Assembly: GCF_051106095.1 (NCBI RefSeq)
Contig: NC_135786.1
Coordinates: 28,857,001 to 28,921,000, forward strand
Reading direction: 5' to 3'
Length of the DNA stretch: 64,000 nucleotides
Origin: Pogona vitticeps
Lineage: Eukaryota; Chordata; Lepidosauria; Squamata; Agamidae
Positions 24,389 to 36,100 of the stretch are shown here, piece after piece. The stretch's first letter is position 1. Every line of letters begins with the position of its first letter. The notes beneath the pieces were generated by a model that was given only the letters and a program-made list of their open reading frames with translations, was not told the origin of the DNA and searched no databases. Both the position numbers and the translations under genes were made by a program.

Positions 24389-24784
24389 TAGACATGGACT
24401 CTTCGTATCCCTGGGGATACAACAACTGGCAGCAGAGGCCCATTCTCGCCCCCCAGAACTGGCCAGTTCACTCAGTGTTCACAGCATGGCACTTGGCTCC
24501 ATTGTCATCCTCATCATGCCAATTGCCCAGTTGGCTCTTTCCCGCCTCCCTCCTCATCTGCTGAGCAGGGGCACTCTGTCCCCTCTCCGTGCTGCAATGG
24601 TCAGCTGTGCAGGGAGGCAGGGAACAGCCAGCTCGGCTCCGGCAATTGGTGCAATGACAACAGAGCCGAGCCCCATTGTGCAGTGAGTGCATCAGCCAGT
24701 TCTGAGGGAAGGGAATGGGCCTTCTTGGCACCTGTGGTGCTGCTTTTTATTAATATCCCCAGGGATACAAATAGCCCATGTCTA
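24389..24784. mobile_element. hAT-like non-autonomous element with TAGACATGG ends
   Basis: It begins TAGACATGGAC with GTATCCCTGGGGATAC nearby, and ends TATCCCCAGGGATAC with CCATGTCTA, giving inverted ends of over 30 bases. GTCAGGAC (24381-24388) and ATCAGGAC (24785-24792) form an 8-bp duplication with one change. The interior is itself partly palindromic. No transposase frame is present. Confidence 0.75.
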
Positions 24785-24817
24785 ATCAGGACATATTATG
24801 GACGTAACTGCATTATA

Positions 24818-25247
24818 CAGTGGTGCCCCGCTATACGCTTACCCCGCATTACATCGAAGTCGCTTAATGATGACATTTTTGCAATCGCAAAATGATGGTT
24901 CCTATGGGGGAAATCCGCATTACGTTGATTAGAAGCCTGCTTCGCGAACCGTTTGTTTGCTATACGATGATTTTTCCGGTTCCGCAAAATGGCTTCCCTC
25001 CGCAAAATGGCTTCCATCCCTTCTCAAAATGGCTGCTTTCCGGAGGGAAGTTTCGCATTGCAGCGATTTTGAACAGCTGATCGGCCGTTCTCTATGGGCA
25101 ATCTTCACTGGACAATGAGGTATTTCTCCCACTGGAACGCACTGACTGGTTTTCAATGCATTCCAATGTTGTTGGTTTTTTTGCTTGACGACGATATCGC
25201 TTAACAGCAATTTTCCTGGAACGGATTATCGTCATCAAGCGGCACTG
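24818..25247. mobile_element. Tigger-like MITE, 430 bp
   Basis: Ends are CAGTGGTGCCCCGCTATACG and CATCAAGCGGCACTG, flanked by TA (24816-24817 and 25248-25249). A short direct repeat, CCGCAAAATGGCTTCC, occurs twice at about 24981-25018. It lies only 33 bp right of the hAT-like element at 24389. Confidence 0.8.
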
Positions 25248-25406
25248 TATACCACTTACATGTGCTCTCAAAAAGTGCAATATTCTTCTTGAACCAGGGG
25301 CAAAATCTTGTACGGCTTTAAAGATTTACAGATCTAGTCCAGTAGCTAAAATCCAGAGTTGACTCATCAAATCACCACTGATTCCATGGCCTTCTCTAAT
25401 TGTGAC

Positions 25407-25618
25407 TAGAGATAGGCACAAACTACTGGTTCAGAGAACGGCCCAACTGGTTTTCTGCATTTCGTCACCCCACCCCCTCCAGAGGGCACCCACTCAAAAG
25501 CAGAGCCCTGGCGCCTCTGGGTGCTGCCTGAGTGGGTGCCCACTGGAGGGGGTTGGGTGCCAAACCACAGAACACCTATTGGGTCATCATCCAAACCGCT
25601 GTTTTGTGCCCATGTCTG
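25407..25618. mobile_element. hAT-like MITE with perfect 8-bp target duplication
   Basis: It starts TAGAGATAGGCACAAAC and ends GTTTTGTGCCCATGTCTG, inverted ends. ATTGTGAC flanks both sides (25399-25406 and 25619-25626). The interior is a GC-rich foldback with GGGCACCCACT and its complement. It is the same family as 53056-53313. Confidence 0.8.
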
Positions 25619-25626
25619 ATTGTGAC

Positions 25627-26730
25627 TTGTGACTTACTACTGGAGTTGTTAGTGTGAGCTTTTGTGTGAAAGAGTTGTTACAACACAACACAACACAATT
25701 TTGCCTTATTTCCTTTCCTCATTCCCGTTTGCTTTTGCCAACATGCTGAGACAGACTAACATGGCTACTTCTTAGGAAACAAATATTTGCTGCACTTCAA
25801 TGCAGGCCCAGCAGGGGGCAGTACACCAATAACAAAGAATTGGTGTCAAGGCCTGTATGAACACACAGACCCCCAAGGAAATCCTGAACTAGAACATATT
25901 CAAGGAGGTAGATGGACATTACAGCTTCTGAGAAAAGAACCTTACAGCAGGATGTTCTGCTTTTGCATAGGTAGCACTACAGTAATTGTCTGCTGAAACT
26001 GGAACATTATGTGGGCTAATTGCTTTTCCTATTTTTTTTCCTATGGCCTTAAGCCTTCCAGCATTCCCTCTAATATAGCACTGTGACTGATTAAATGGAG
26101 GTGATGTTTGCATGTACAGGCAAACATTCATTTAGGAGAGAGACTGTGTGCCACTATGGCAAGCCAAAAACAATGGCTGCTTAACATAAGCAAGAGCAAG
26201 TGAACAAGGAGTTCGTTCTCTTGCACATGCCGGGGGTCACTAAGCATTGAAGGTGGTTCAATTGGTAATCTAACACTATTGTAGGATGCCCTAAAATGAA
26301 CCAAAGATTCTTTCCTCTCTTAGCTGCCACTTGCCTTAGCTTTCTACATTTTATGAATGTTTCATAAAGTCTGGTCATAGCAGAGACTTCCAGCTCTGAC
26401 AGACATCTGTGTTAGAACAGAACTTGTGTAATTATAGATTGGATGGCGTCCCTTGGTGCCAAACAGGGAAAAGGTCTTCAATGAGTTATAAAAGAAAATT
26501 AGATAATAAGTTCTTAAGAGCAGAAATCTACCAATGCAAATACTCAACTAATAATAGTTTTCATTTTCCTTGGGGCAAAGGCGCCACCTTCTGGACTAAC
26601 TGCTGCTGCAGTATTTGATGAAGTGGGTGTTGTCTACTAAAGCTTACACCACAACACACTTTCTCTAGACATTAGTGCTCTGATATGTTACGTAAAAATG
26701 TTTGACACTAGAAAGCATTAAAAAAACCTG
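25627..26730. other. Intergenic DNA downstream of ACTR5
   Basis: No gene is recognised. Fragments of a common reptile repeat are visible: ACAGACTAACATGGCTACTT (about 25752) and TTGATGAAGTGGG...CTAAAGCTTA (about 26616-26645). They probably represent two ends of one degraded element interrupted by other DNA. Confidence 0.4.
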
Positions 26731-26732
26731 AA

Positions 26733-26738
26733 TTTATT
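26733..26738 (-). terminator. Candidate poly(A) signal of ACTR5
   Basis: The minus strand reads AATAAA here, about 360 bases past the ACTR5 stop codon. That is a usual 3' UTR length. No transcript evidence is available, and other AT-rich hexamers could be used instead. Confidence 0.4.
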
Positions 26739-27097
26739 TACATGGCTAGAAGATCTTGCCAGATTTTCTATTATAAAAACAACCTCAATGAGGCCAGTAA
26801 ACATTTTCTCTGAAATATTCAATTTGCTGTTTTTTTTAAAACACCAAAAACAGAAGCAGAATCTATAATAAGTTCATGGCAACCATGAACATAGTACTCA
26901 AGACTTATCAATGTTCACTGCTCTTTGATAGGTTTACACACCTTGAGAAACCAAGTATGTCAAGGCTAAAAGGAAATGCTGAATTCCTTAAATTCACATC
27001 ATGTTCTTTGAGTAGTAAATGTCTGTCATTTTGGAAAGCAATATTCTTCACACAGACTCTTCTCAACTTTCAATTACATATCCTTGCAGGCTGTATG

Positions 27098-30081
27098 TTA
27101 CCCCTGTTCAGAGGCCTGGTTTGTGGCCGTTCCTGGTGCTTTAATGGATGCTGCTGCTTCAGTTGTCCGTGGAACCTGCTTTGGGAGGCGGATAGGTACA
27201 TAGACATTGGACGTGCAGTGCTCTTTAAGGTACTCCCCACCTTTTTCTTCATAATCTTTCCTAGTTATCCAGCCTTCTTCACGGTTCATGTACTCTAGGG
27301 CCCATTCTCGAGCTCCATACCACGCATCTAAAACAGGATTGGAAGCAAGATGCACCTGCATGGCAGCAAGACAATAGCAGGGTCTGATTAGTGAAAGTAC
27401 AAATCACAAAATAACAACAACACATGGAGAAAGTTGTATGCTACAGCTATTTGCTCCTGTGTGAAACAGTTTCTTGATATTGTATGATCAGGCCTTGCTT
27501 TCTGAGGGCAGGAAGAATGACAACTCCGTGGCACAGCCTCTGCTCACAACCTGACTTTGATCCCAATGTTTCAGGTAGCTGGCTCAAGGTTGACTCCATC
27601 TTCCATCCTTCCCAGGACAGTAAAATGTGTACCCAGCTCGCGGGGGAGGGGGGAAGCACTGACTGCATAATTATGTTGCAAACTGTGGGGTAGTATACAA
27701 CCTAAAACAACAACCAGGAATAAGGAGTCTATTCTGATGCCTTATGGGTTGAAAGGTCTTCTTGACATATTTGCCTGGTACCAGTCCTAATCTTTTAGAT
27801 GTCAAATGAAAATGGCTTGATTTTTCTATGCACTTAATGGATAATTGCTTTTATTGCTGCTTCTATCCATCACACCCCACTGGCTCTCATTCTACATGTC
27901 CTGGACTTTCTTTTTCTTTTTGTTCACATGCTTTTTGTTCATACTTGTTAGTGTTTTGGAGATGGGATGCCCAGTATTCTGTTGGATAGTTCCACCTGTG
28001 CAACAGGAATGACATCATTATCAGCAACAGACTGCTGATTACGGACTTCCTTTATTCTTTCCATTTCAAGGTGCACATAATTTCATCTCACACTATTTTA
28101 ATTATGCAAACTGCAAATCAGAAAAAAGAAGTCTCCAATCAGCGGCGACCTGTGACCATGATAATGTCATTCACATCATGCAAGGGGAGCTATGCAATAT
28201 TATGATGGCTGATATATTTAAAATAAATATATCTTCCATCCTACTGGTGCTCGGAATAGGAATCAAAAGAGAAAGGAAGATTCTCTGGGTAAATGACTGG
28301 CTACGAAGGTGGTGTCGACAAGAGGGATTTGGTTTTTGGGACCATGGGCTAAGCTTCCTAGAAGGACTGCTAGCATGAGATGGCTTGCATCTAACAAGGA
28401 CTGGGAAAAATGTGTTTGCCCACAGCATGATGAACTTCATCAGGAGGGCTTTTAACTGAATTGGAAGGGGGAGAGAGATGCAAGCACAGTTAAGGGGAGA
28501 TGAAGCCTTACACACAATAAGAATGGACCAAACTGATCAAAAGGGCAACAATAATAACATGAACAATAATAATCGCAGTAATAATCATAACAATAAACAT
28601 AATAATAATCATCATAATATTAATAAAAATGTACAAAGACAAACAGGTTGCAGAACGCCATTAGTATACAAGTAAAAGACTCTAGATTCCTTCTCATGAC
28701 TATGACAGGATATGGTGATGTGAACAAGCCTAAACAAATGTTAGGCTCATTCCCATAAACACTTGCAATGTGGCTTGCTATTACATCTGAATCACCTCAG
28801 TATCTGGCAGCACAAAGTCTAATTCAGTAATATTTCAGCCTAATTCAAATGCCTCATAACAGCTTTCCACCTCTTGATGTAAGCATGCAGAGTATTTAGG
28901 CCAGAATTCTGTTGGGAAAAGCAATAGATGCAAAAGAAATTACCCAAGCAGTTCCCCTGCTGTGACAGGGTATCTGCCACACATCCTGTGTGGCTGGTTG
29001 CATGACAGACAACTGAGTAAATGGGGGGAAACCACTTGCATCTTGGTAATTGTGCAAGTGGTTTTCCCCCATTTAGGTATCAGGTATCACAAGTGGCCAA
29101 AGTACTCCCAAAGCCAATACTATACCTGAAACGATGACTGAAATGGCCTCATTTCCAGAAGTTCCTTGTGGATTCTGGCTTTTATTCCAGGATACATCAC
29201 ATTCCCACCTGTAAGGAAGACATTCTGGACCAGCTTTTCTTGCTGCTCTTTAGGGTACCTAAATAAATAAAACTGTTGTGAGCTCCATCTGTTTATAGCA
29301 GATGAGAAAGGTGGGGTAAAAATATTCTAAATAAATAAGTAAATTAAAATAAGCAAAAGTTTAGCACACGCTCCTAAGAGCAAAATCCCGATATTAATAG
29401 GAGAAAGCTTTAACAATTTAAAGGGTTAAAAGAAGTAATTCTAATGTTACATTGTTGTTGTTTTGGATTATACAATCTTTCTAGAAGCAAAGAAGCTCCT
29501 CTTTTAGATGATCTTTAGACGGTTTGTTGGCTCCACTGACATAACATTAGATCTTGGCCTAGCAGCACGTATGAATGATCCACATAGACTCAGACTTACA
29601 TATACACACCTTCCTCCTTTGCTGGAGACAAGCGGTGAAAAGAAAAGGCATAAGCTTGGGGTTCGATGCACTTTATTAACCTAGCTCTAAACCACTGTTT
29701 ATATCTGGACATGGCCACTATGTGACATACAATTTAACATATGGTTTTGTATAGAGCCATGAGTAAGTGGTGTTGCTACTATTCTTTACATTCTTCTTGA
29801 ACCTGATATGGAGAGACAGTTATTTTTCAGACTAAAACTCCAGGAATACCCCAGTCAGAATGGCCACTGGCACTGGCCATACTGGTTATATAGTACTGGG
29901 AATCCTAATCCAAACTAAGTAACTTTTCCCATATGTGCCCTATGGACCTGTTTCTTACCTTAGACACTACACCCAAGTAGATAATCACACAGTGATTTAC
30001 TTATGAGTACCCCAGAATCTGTTTATAGCAGATGATAAAGGTGGGGTAGACGTGGTCTAGAGGGGCGGGGTATAAATTTGA

Positions 30082-30124
<43 letters not shown>

Positions 30125-33100
30125 AATCTTGAGCCCTTTTTTTTCCTTTTTTTCAAAGGAAAGGAAGACCAGTCCTTGGGGTTTTGCAGAAGAAAAAGGA
30201 CATATAAAACTCAATGTCCTCCAAAAACTGACAGTCTGTTCCTAAACATATTAAATGAATTGGAAGTTAAACACTAACCTGTCGAGAACAAACTGCATGC
30301 ATTCTGCTATGCCAGCCTGCTCTTCACCTATCAAGGATGGCTGGAACAGAATTTCAGGAACTCGGATTCTTTCTGTACCAATAAAAAGCTGGTGATACTC
30401 GGCCAGGTTAAATACAGGCTGTAAAAATAAGATACAGAACAGCATGATGTGAGGGCACAACTACACTTCCAAACATTTGCTCCACTTTTGATTTCATTGA
30501 CAACATGTAAATGCAGATCAAAGTAGTCTACAACTACAGTGATGCCTCAACTTACAACCATAACCCATTCCGGAATGATGGTTGTAACTCGAAATGATCG
30601 TAGGTCGAAGCACCATTCCCCATAGGAATGCATTGAAATGCAATTAATCCGTTCTGGCCAAAGGAAAAAATCACACACACACAAAACATCACTGCAAAAT
30701 TCATTGGAAAATGAGATTAATCCCTTCCGGCCGAAGGGGGGGGGGAAGCAAGGGAAGCATGCAGAACCCACTGCAAAAGCACAGAAAACAAACGGAGCAG
30801 ATTGGAAATGCAGAAAGAACAAAGGGACCAGGTCGGAAATGCATAGAAATCAAAGGGAGCAGATCAGAAATGCAAACAGAACAAAGCAAAAAGCAATGGA
30901 AGCATGCAAGACACATTGAAAATGGGGAACCCCGCTCACAAAAGCAACCAAACCCCCCAAGACCATCGGAAATGGGGGAAACACTCTAAAAAGCAATAAA
31001 AAAACCCAAGACCCATCGGAAATGGGGGAAAAAAAGCAAACAAACCCCTCAAGACTCATCACAGCACAGAAACATAAACCACCCAGCCAAAAAGTACGCT
31101 GCAAAAATACCAAGAACAGTTTTTAAAAAGCATAAAGCAGCACCATACCTTAGCAGGCAGCCTCCTCGGATCGCATTCTCTCTAACTGCCGGAGTGAAAG
31201 AGCTACAAAGAAGCAGTCTCTTTCCCCACCTATTTAGCAATTTGAATTTCCTGCCTTTTCTGTTCATAAGTGGAAGCTCTGGTCGCAAGTAGAAGCAAAA
31301 TTTTGTGACCGAAGCTGTTTGTAAGTCGAATTGGTCGTAAGTAGGGACAGTCGTATGTCAAGGCACCACTGTACAACCTTCATTCTGTGCCCTCTTATAA
31401 GGAGACACTTTGGCCCTGGTCACATGAGGGGAGTGTCCTTTATATAAACACCAAGGGGCTGAATTACCTCTTGAAGCAAAAGAAAAAATAAACTGATAGT
31501 GTACTGTACCCAGCCATAATGATTGGAATAGGAGGAAATAAATTGGTACTGCTAAAAATTCTTGGGATGTTTATCCAGAGATATAAAGCATGTGGCCATG
31601 ATTCAGTATAACAAAGATATAGAAAATATCATAAGGACTATAAAACATTTCCCTCATGTGACCCGGGCCTTTGTCTTTTCAGCATGTGTCACTGGCAGCC
31701 ATTTTGCACAGTTGCAACAGAGAGAGAAGTGAGACTGGAGACATCACACTTCATTGGTTCAACTCAGAGTAAATATCCCAAGATCTTTTCTATCCCTTTA
31801 CTGTTTCTTTGAGGAGCCATTGCACCTGGCCATTATATATTTGTCTAACTTTATGAAACAACAGTGTGTGAACTTGCTACTTTTCCCAACCCCACTTCCT
31901 TCTGGATAACATTTCTTACTTACACTTAGCCAAAGGACAGGAAGTTTAAAAAAACAAAACCTTTTGTCCAGAACCTAGGACACTTTAATGTCCTATACAC
32001 CATTCATTCATTCATTCATGTTAAGTCTACTACACAAAATTTAATTTGGACTATGCATCTTGAAGATGACACAGATATCTCTGGGAACATCTATCTCTTC
32101 CACTCTGAATTCCTGTCAGAACCAGCCCTTGACAGTTTGCTCTATTTCAATGGGTAAAAAGAAACACTAAGTACACAGAAGGAAATTTCTGACAAGGAAC
32201 AGACAAGACTGAGTCAGCCCCTTCCCAAATTTATGCACAGCATAATTGACTGGAAGCAATGGCTGTCAGAAAGTCACTACATAGACATTTTTGGTGAACT
32301 GAAAGCATAGTGCATATAAGGACAAACCTGTACTGTAGTGACTGGCTTTTCCACTTCAGATTGCTCCTCAGGAAATAAAGACTCAAATTCATTCACACTT
32401 TCTAAATCTTCCATGGATTGCTCACTGCCCAATGGATCCAAGTCTGGAATCTTAGAAAAAAAACAGACCACAGATTATTATGGTAAACGGGGGGAAAACA
32501 CTCAAGCTGGCATGAATATGCTGAGGTGTAAAAGCAACTGTGTCGAAGATGATTGATTCTTTCCTGCCAGCAGGATTCCATCCATATGGTATTGTGTTCT
32601 GAAAAGTGGCAATGTTCTTATAATCCCACAGAGTTTAATGAGATTTATGCCCTACTACATAGGCTTAGAGACGCAACCCCAACAAACATATTTTTACATA
32701 TTTCCAGCAGCAAGAAAATAAATGACAATGTCAAAAAAGACAATAAACTACCAAAAATATATATTTTAAAATAAGTTTATGGGGGAAAAACACAAGATTG
32801 GAGCTATTTTCACAACCGATAAAAGTTTTCAAAAGAGCACAACAGCCCAGGTCTACCGTATTAGTTATACTCTGGCTTGTCAGATGGTTTGCTCTTGTTT
32901 GACTAGACTGTTATCTAGCCATGCTACACCATTAGACTATTCATTTATTTTCCAATTGGGGCCCCTTTGATTGCTTACTGGTAGTTTATATGGTTAAAGA
33001 GGATGTAAGGACAATCTGGATGTAATATCTACCACTCCACAGATTGCCAGGGTTGATTTGGCTGACTAAACAGGTGCCCCTTCCTCCCTTCAGCTCTCCG

Positions 33101-36100
33101 TTCCTCTCAAAGCTGCATGCTCAGTGGAAGACGACTGCCATCTCAGTTATATAGTTAAATATTTATGTTGCTACCTTTATGTTCTTGTAATCCCCAGTAT
33201 CTAAACAGTCTTCTTTGCAGTTGCAATAATGGCTTTGCTTTTATCCTTTTATTACACATTTCCAGTAACTCTAACAACTGCTTAACGTCCTTGCTCGAAA
33301 AGTTCCTTCTTTGCTCAGAAAGTATGATCATTCCATATTTAAAAATGTGTTCAAAGTTAACACGGATTTTTCAAGATGTCTCAGACTTGGTAAATTTTCA
33401 GAATCAATAGCAGCTATGCAATATTTTATTCTGTACCCGGCTGATGTGAGCCTGGAAAATAAATATTTGCTGGCTAAATAAAAGGTATGTGAATTATGGA
33501 AAATTGCTACTTTCGGGCTGCAATATTTATGCAAGTAGCTGTTAAGTGCCAAAAGGGCTGCAGAAAACAGGTCACTAAAACAACGGACTAGGTATGACTA
33601 GAGAGCTCACTGTTAGCTAAAGGTATCATCATGTCCAAATATTATTTACTGAGTGAGGTTTCATACCTAACTTAGCCTGTTTTGCTTAGCGCCACAAGGC
33701 CAGGTAATGGGGGTTTGGGAACTTCATGCCAAGAATTTGATTTTGCCAACTGCAAACCAAATGTGCTATTTTTATATTTGACAAATATTTTTTTAAAAAT
33801 TAGGCAACTTCAAAATAAAGGCTTATATAAGAATAAAGCTTAAACATTCATTTCCATGTAATTAAAAAAAAATGTCCTCAAAAAGCTCTTGCTTATGAAA
33901 AGGAACTACATTCCTATGTTGGAGAATCCACCACCCTTCAAAGCAGTCCATTCCACAGTCAAACAGTTCTCACTGAGAAGATGTCCTTCCTAAAGTTCAG
34001 CTAAAAACCTCCTTTTCTGTAATGGAAAGCCATTTCTTTGGGCCCTACTCTCTGAAGCTGTAGAAAAGAAGCTCAGCTCTTCCAACATCTGAGGATACCT
34101 ATCATACGATGTCTAAATCTCTTTTCTAGACTAAACACGCTCGGCTCCCTCAACTGCTCCCCACAGGGCTCAGTTTCTAAACCTTTAGCATCCTGGTCAT
34201 TCTCCTCAGGACACATTCCATCTTCTTTATATCCTTTTTAAACTATGGTGCCAGAAGTGGACACAGCATTTGAAGTGAGTTCTGACCAATGCACAGCAGA
34301 GACGCTCTGCTTCATTGTTTTGGATCCTCTCCTGCTGATGCAGCCAAATATTATGGCAGGTTTTCTTACTGTTAACCGTTTAGCTTGTGGTTACTAAGAC
34401 TTCTAGAACCTTGTCACATATTCTACTGTCAAGCTGGTTGTCCTCTATCCTATATTTGTGCATCTGACATTTCCTATCTTTACATTCAGCGACTTCTGAA
34501 TCCATCTCTCGAAGCATGAGCCAACCCTCCCAGTTTAATGAGTATCTGCAAGTTTAATGAGTTCATTCAAGACATTTATGAAAATGTTGAAGAGCCTTGG
34601 GCCTAGGATGGAACCCTGCGGCACTCATCTCATCATAGGTAAGGATGGGACTCCCCAGTCCCGTAATTTAGCAGGACCACACACACACCCCAAGCTGCAT
34701 TATGGGACTGGGATCAGTCAAATGATATGGAGATAAGAGCAGCTCTTTTACCTCCATGCCATTCCCAGGCTGCTTCTTCACACCTTCTGAAAAGCACTGA
34801 GATGCACCTTTGTGAACTGTACACTTTTCAGAAGGGGCAAAAAAGCAATGCAGGAACAGCATGGAGGTAAGAAATCCACTCTACCTCCTGCTATTTGACA
34901 GCTGTCAGTCCCACATCTATGACTCTGCTACTAGGCAGAGACAAAAATAGACCAGACATGACCTCTTTTTGAAAAACCCATACTTGTAAATCACAGTGTT
35001 TCTTTCTTTTTTTTAAGTACTCAAAGTAACAATTATTCTAGGACTTTTCCTGGTATGAATATCAAACTGACTAGCTGATAGCTTCCTAGATTTTCCCGCT
35101 TTCTGAAGATTGGAATGACACTTGTTCTCTTCTAGTTTTGTGTGTCAAAGTTTATAGGCAAAGACTCCACCATCACATCCACCTTGGGTACCCTTGGATG
35201 CAGTTCATCTGGCCCTTGAGATCTGAACCTATTAAAGCAACTAGATGTTCCCAGACCACCTCTGCGCCTATTGTTGGCAGCAGCAGGCCTGCTTCCTGTT
35301 TTATTCTGCTTACTCCACCTTGGGCACTATCTTCCTTTTGGAAGAAGACAGAAGCAAACGAGGCATTCAACAGTTCTGCAGTCTCTCTGTCACCTGTCAG
35401 TATTTCCCCATCCTCTCCATGCAAAAGTCCTACTGTTTCCTTGTTGCTTCTTTTGCTTCGAGCATACACATGTGCACCATGCACATAGCTCTATTTTTGG
35501 CATCTCCAACAACTACCTCAAATTTTAGTCTGATGTGATGGTTCCTCCCCCCCCCCCACAATCCCACTTTTCTCAACCTTTTCTAAAACAGAAATTTGTG
35601 GTAAAGAGCAGTAACTGAAGCATGCCCGTGTTAGCTTCAACTCAGAAAGCTTCCTTTTTCCAATCCCTTACCTGAAATAAGATACATCTGAACTCCAAAG
35701 AGACTATCATTCCCATTCCACACCTGAAAACTACTTTTCTGCAAGGAAGTGTATTTCCTATATTTTTCTTACCCCTACTCAATATTTTGTGGTTCCCAAA
35801 AACTACCAAACATGCTCAGTTCTGATGGGGCTTTTTAAAGGGAAGTTCCCTCTTAGGACTTTTCTTAAAGTCCCTATTCCCCCACCCCCACATACTTCTT
35901 TTACTTCTGCAAACCATGGGATTTGCACGGACATGCTAATACTGCCCTTCTAGTTTTCCAATGGTCCCATTTTAGCTACAGGTTCTGTTGGTGCTCATCA
36001 GCTCTGTTTACAACTACAGGGAACAAGGATGAAGGACAGCAAAACAAACAGGAGGCATTCACAGGAGATACCTGCAGGGTATATAGTTGAAAGCTGTCAA

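Noticed and set aside
24310-24895. Series of 66-87-codon open frames on both strands
   Set aside because: They lie inside or across the hAT-like and Tigger-like elements at 24389 and 24818 and have no protein features.
28478-28675. Asn-rich open frame that looks like a low-complexity protein
   Set aside because: It is the translation of an (AAT/AAC)n simple repeat after a LINE fragment.
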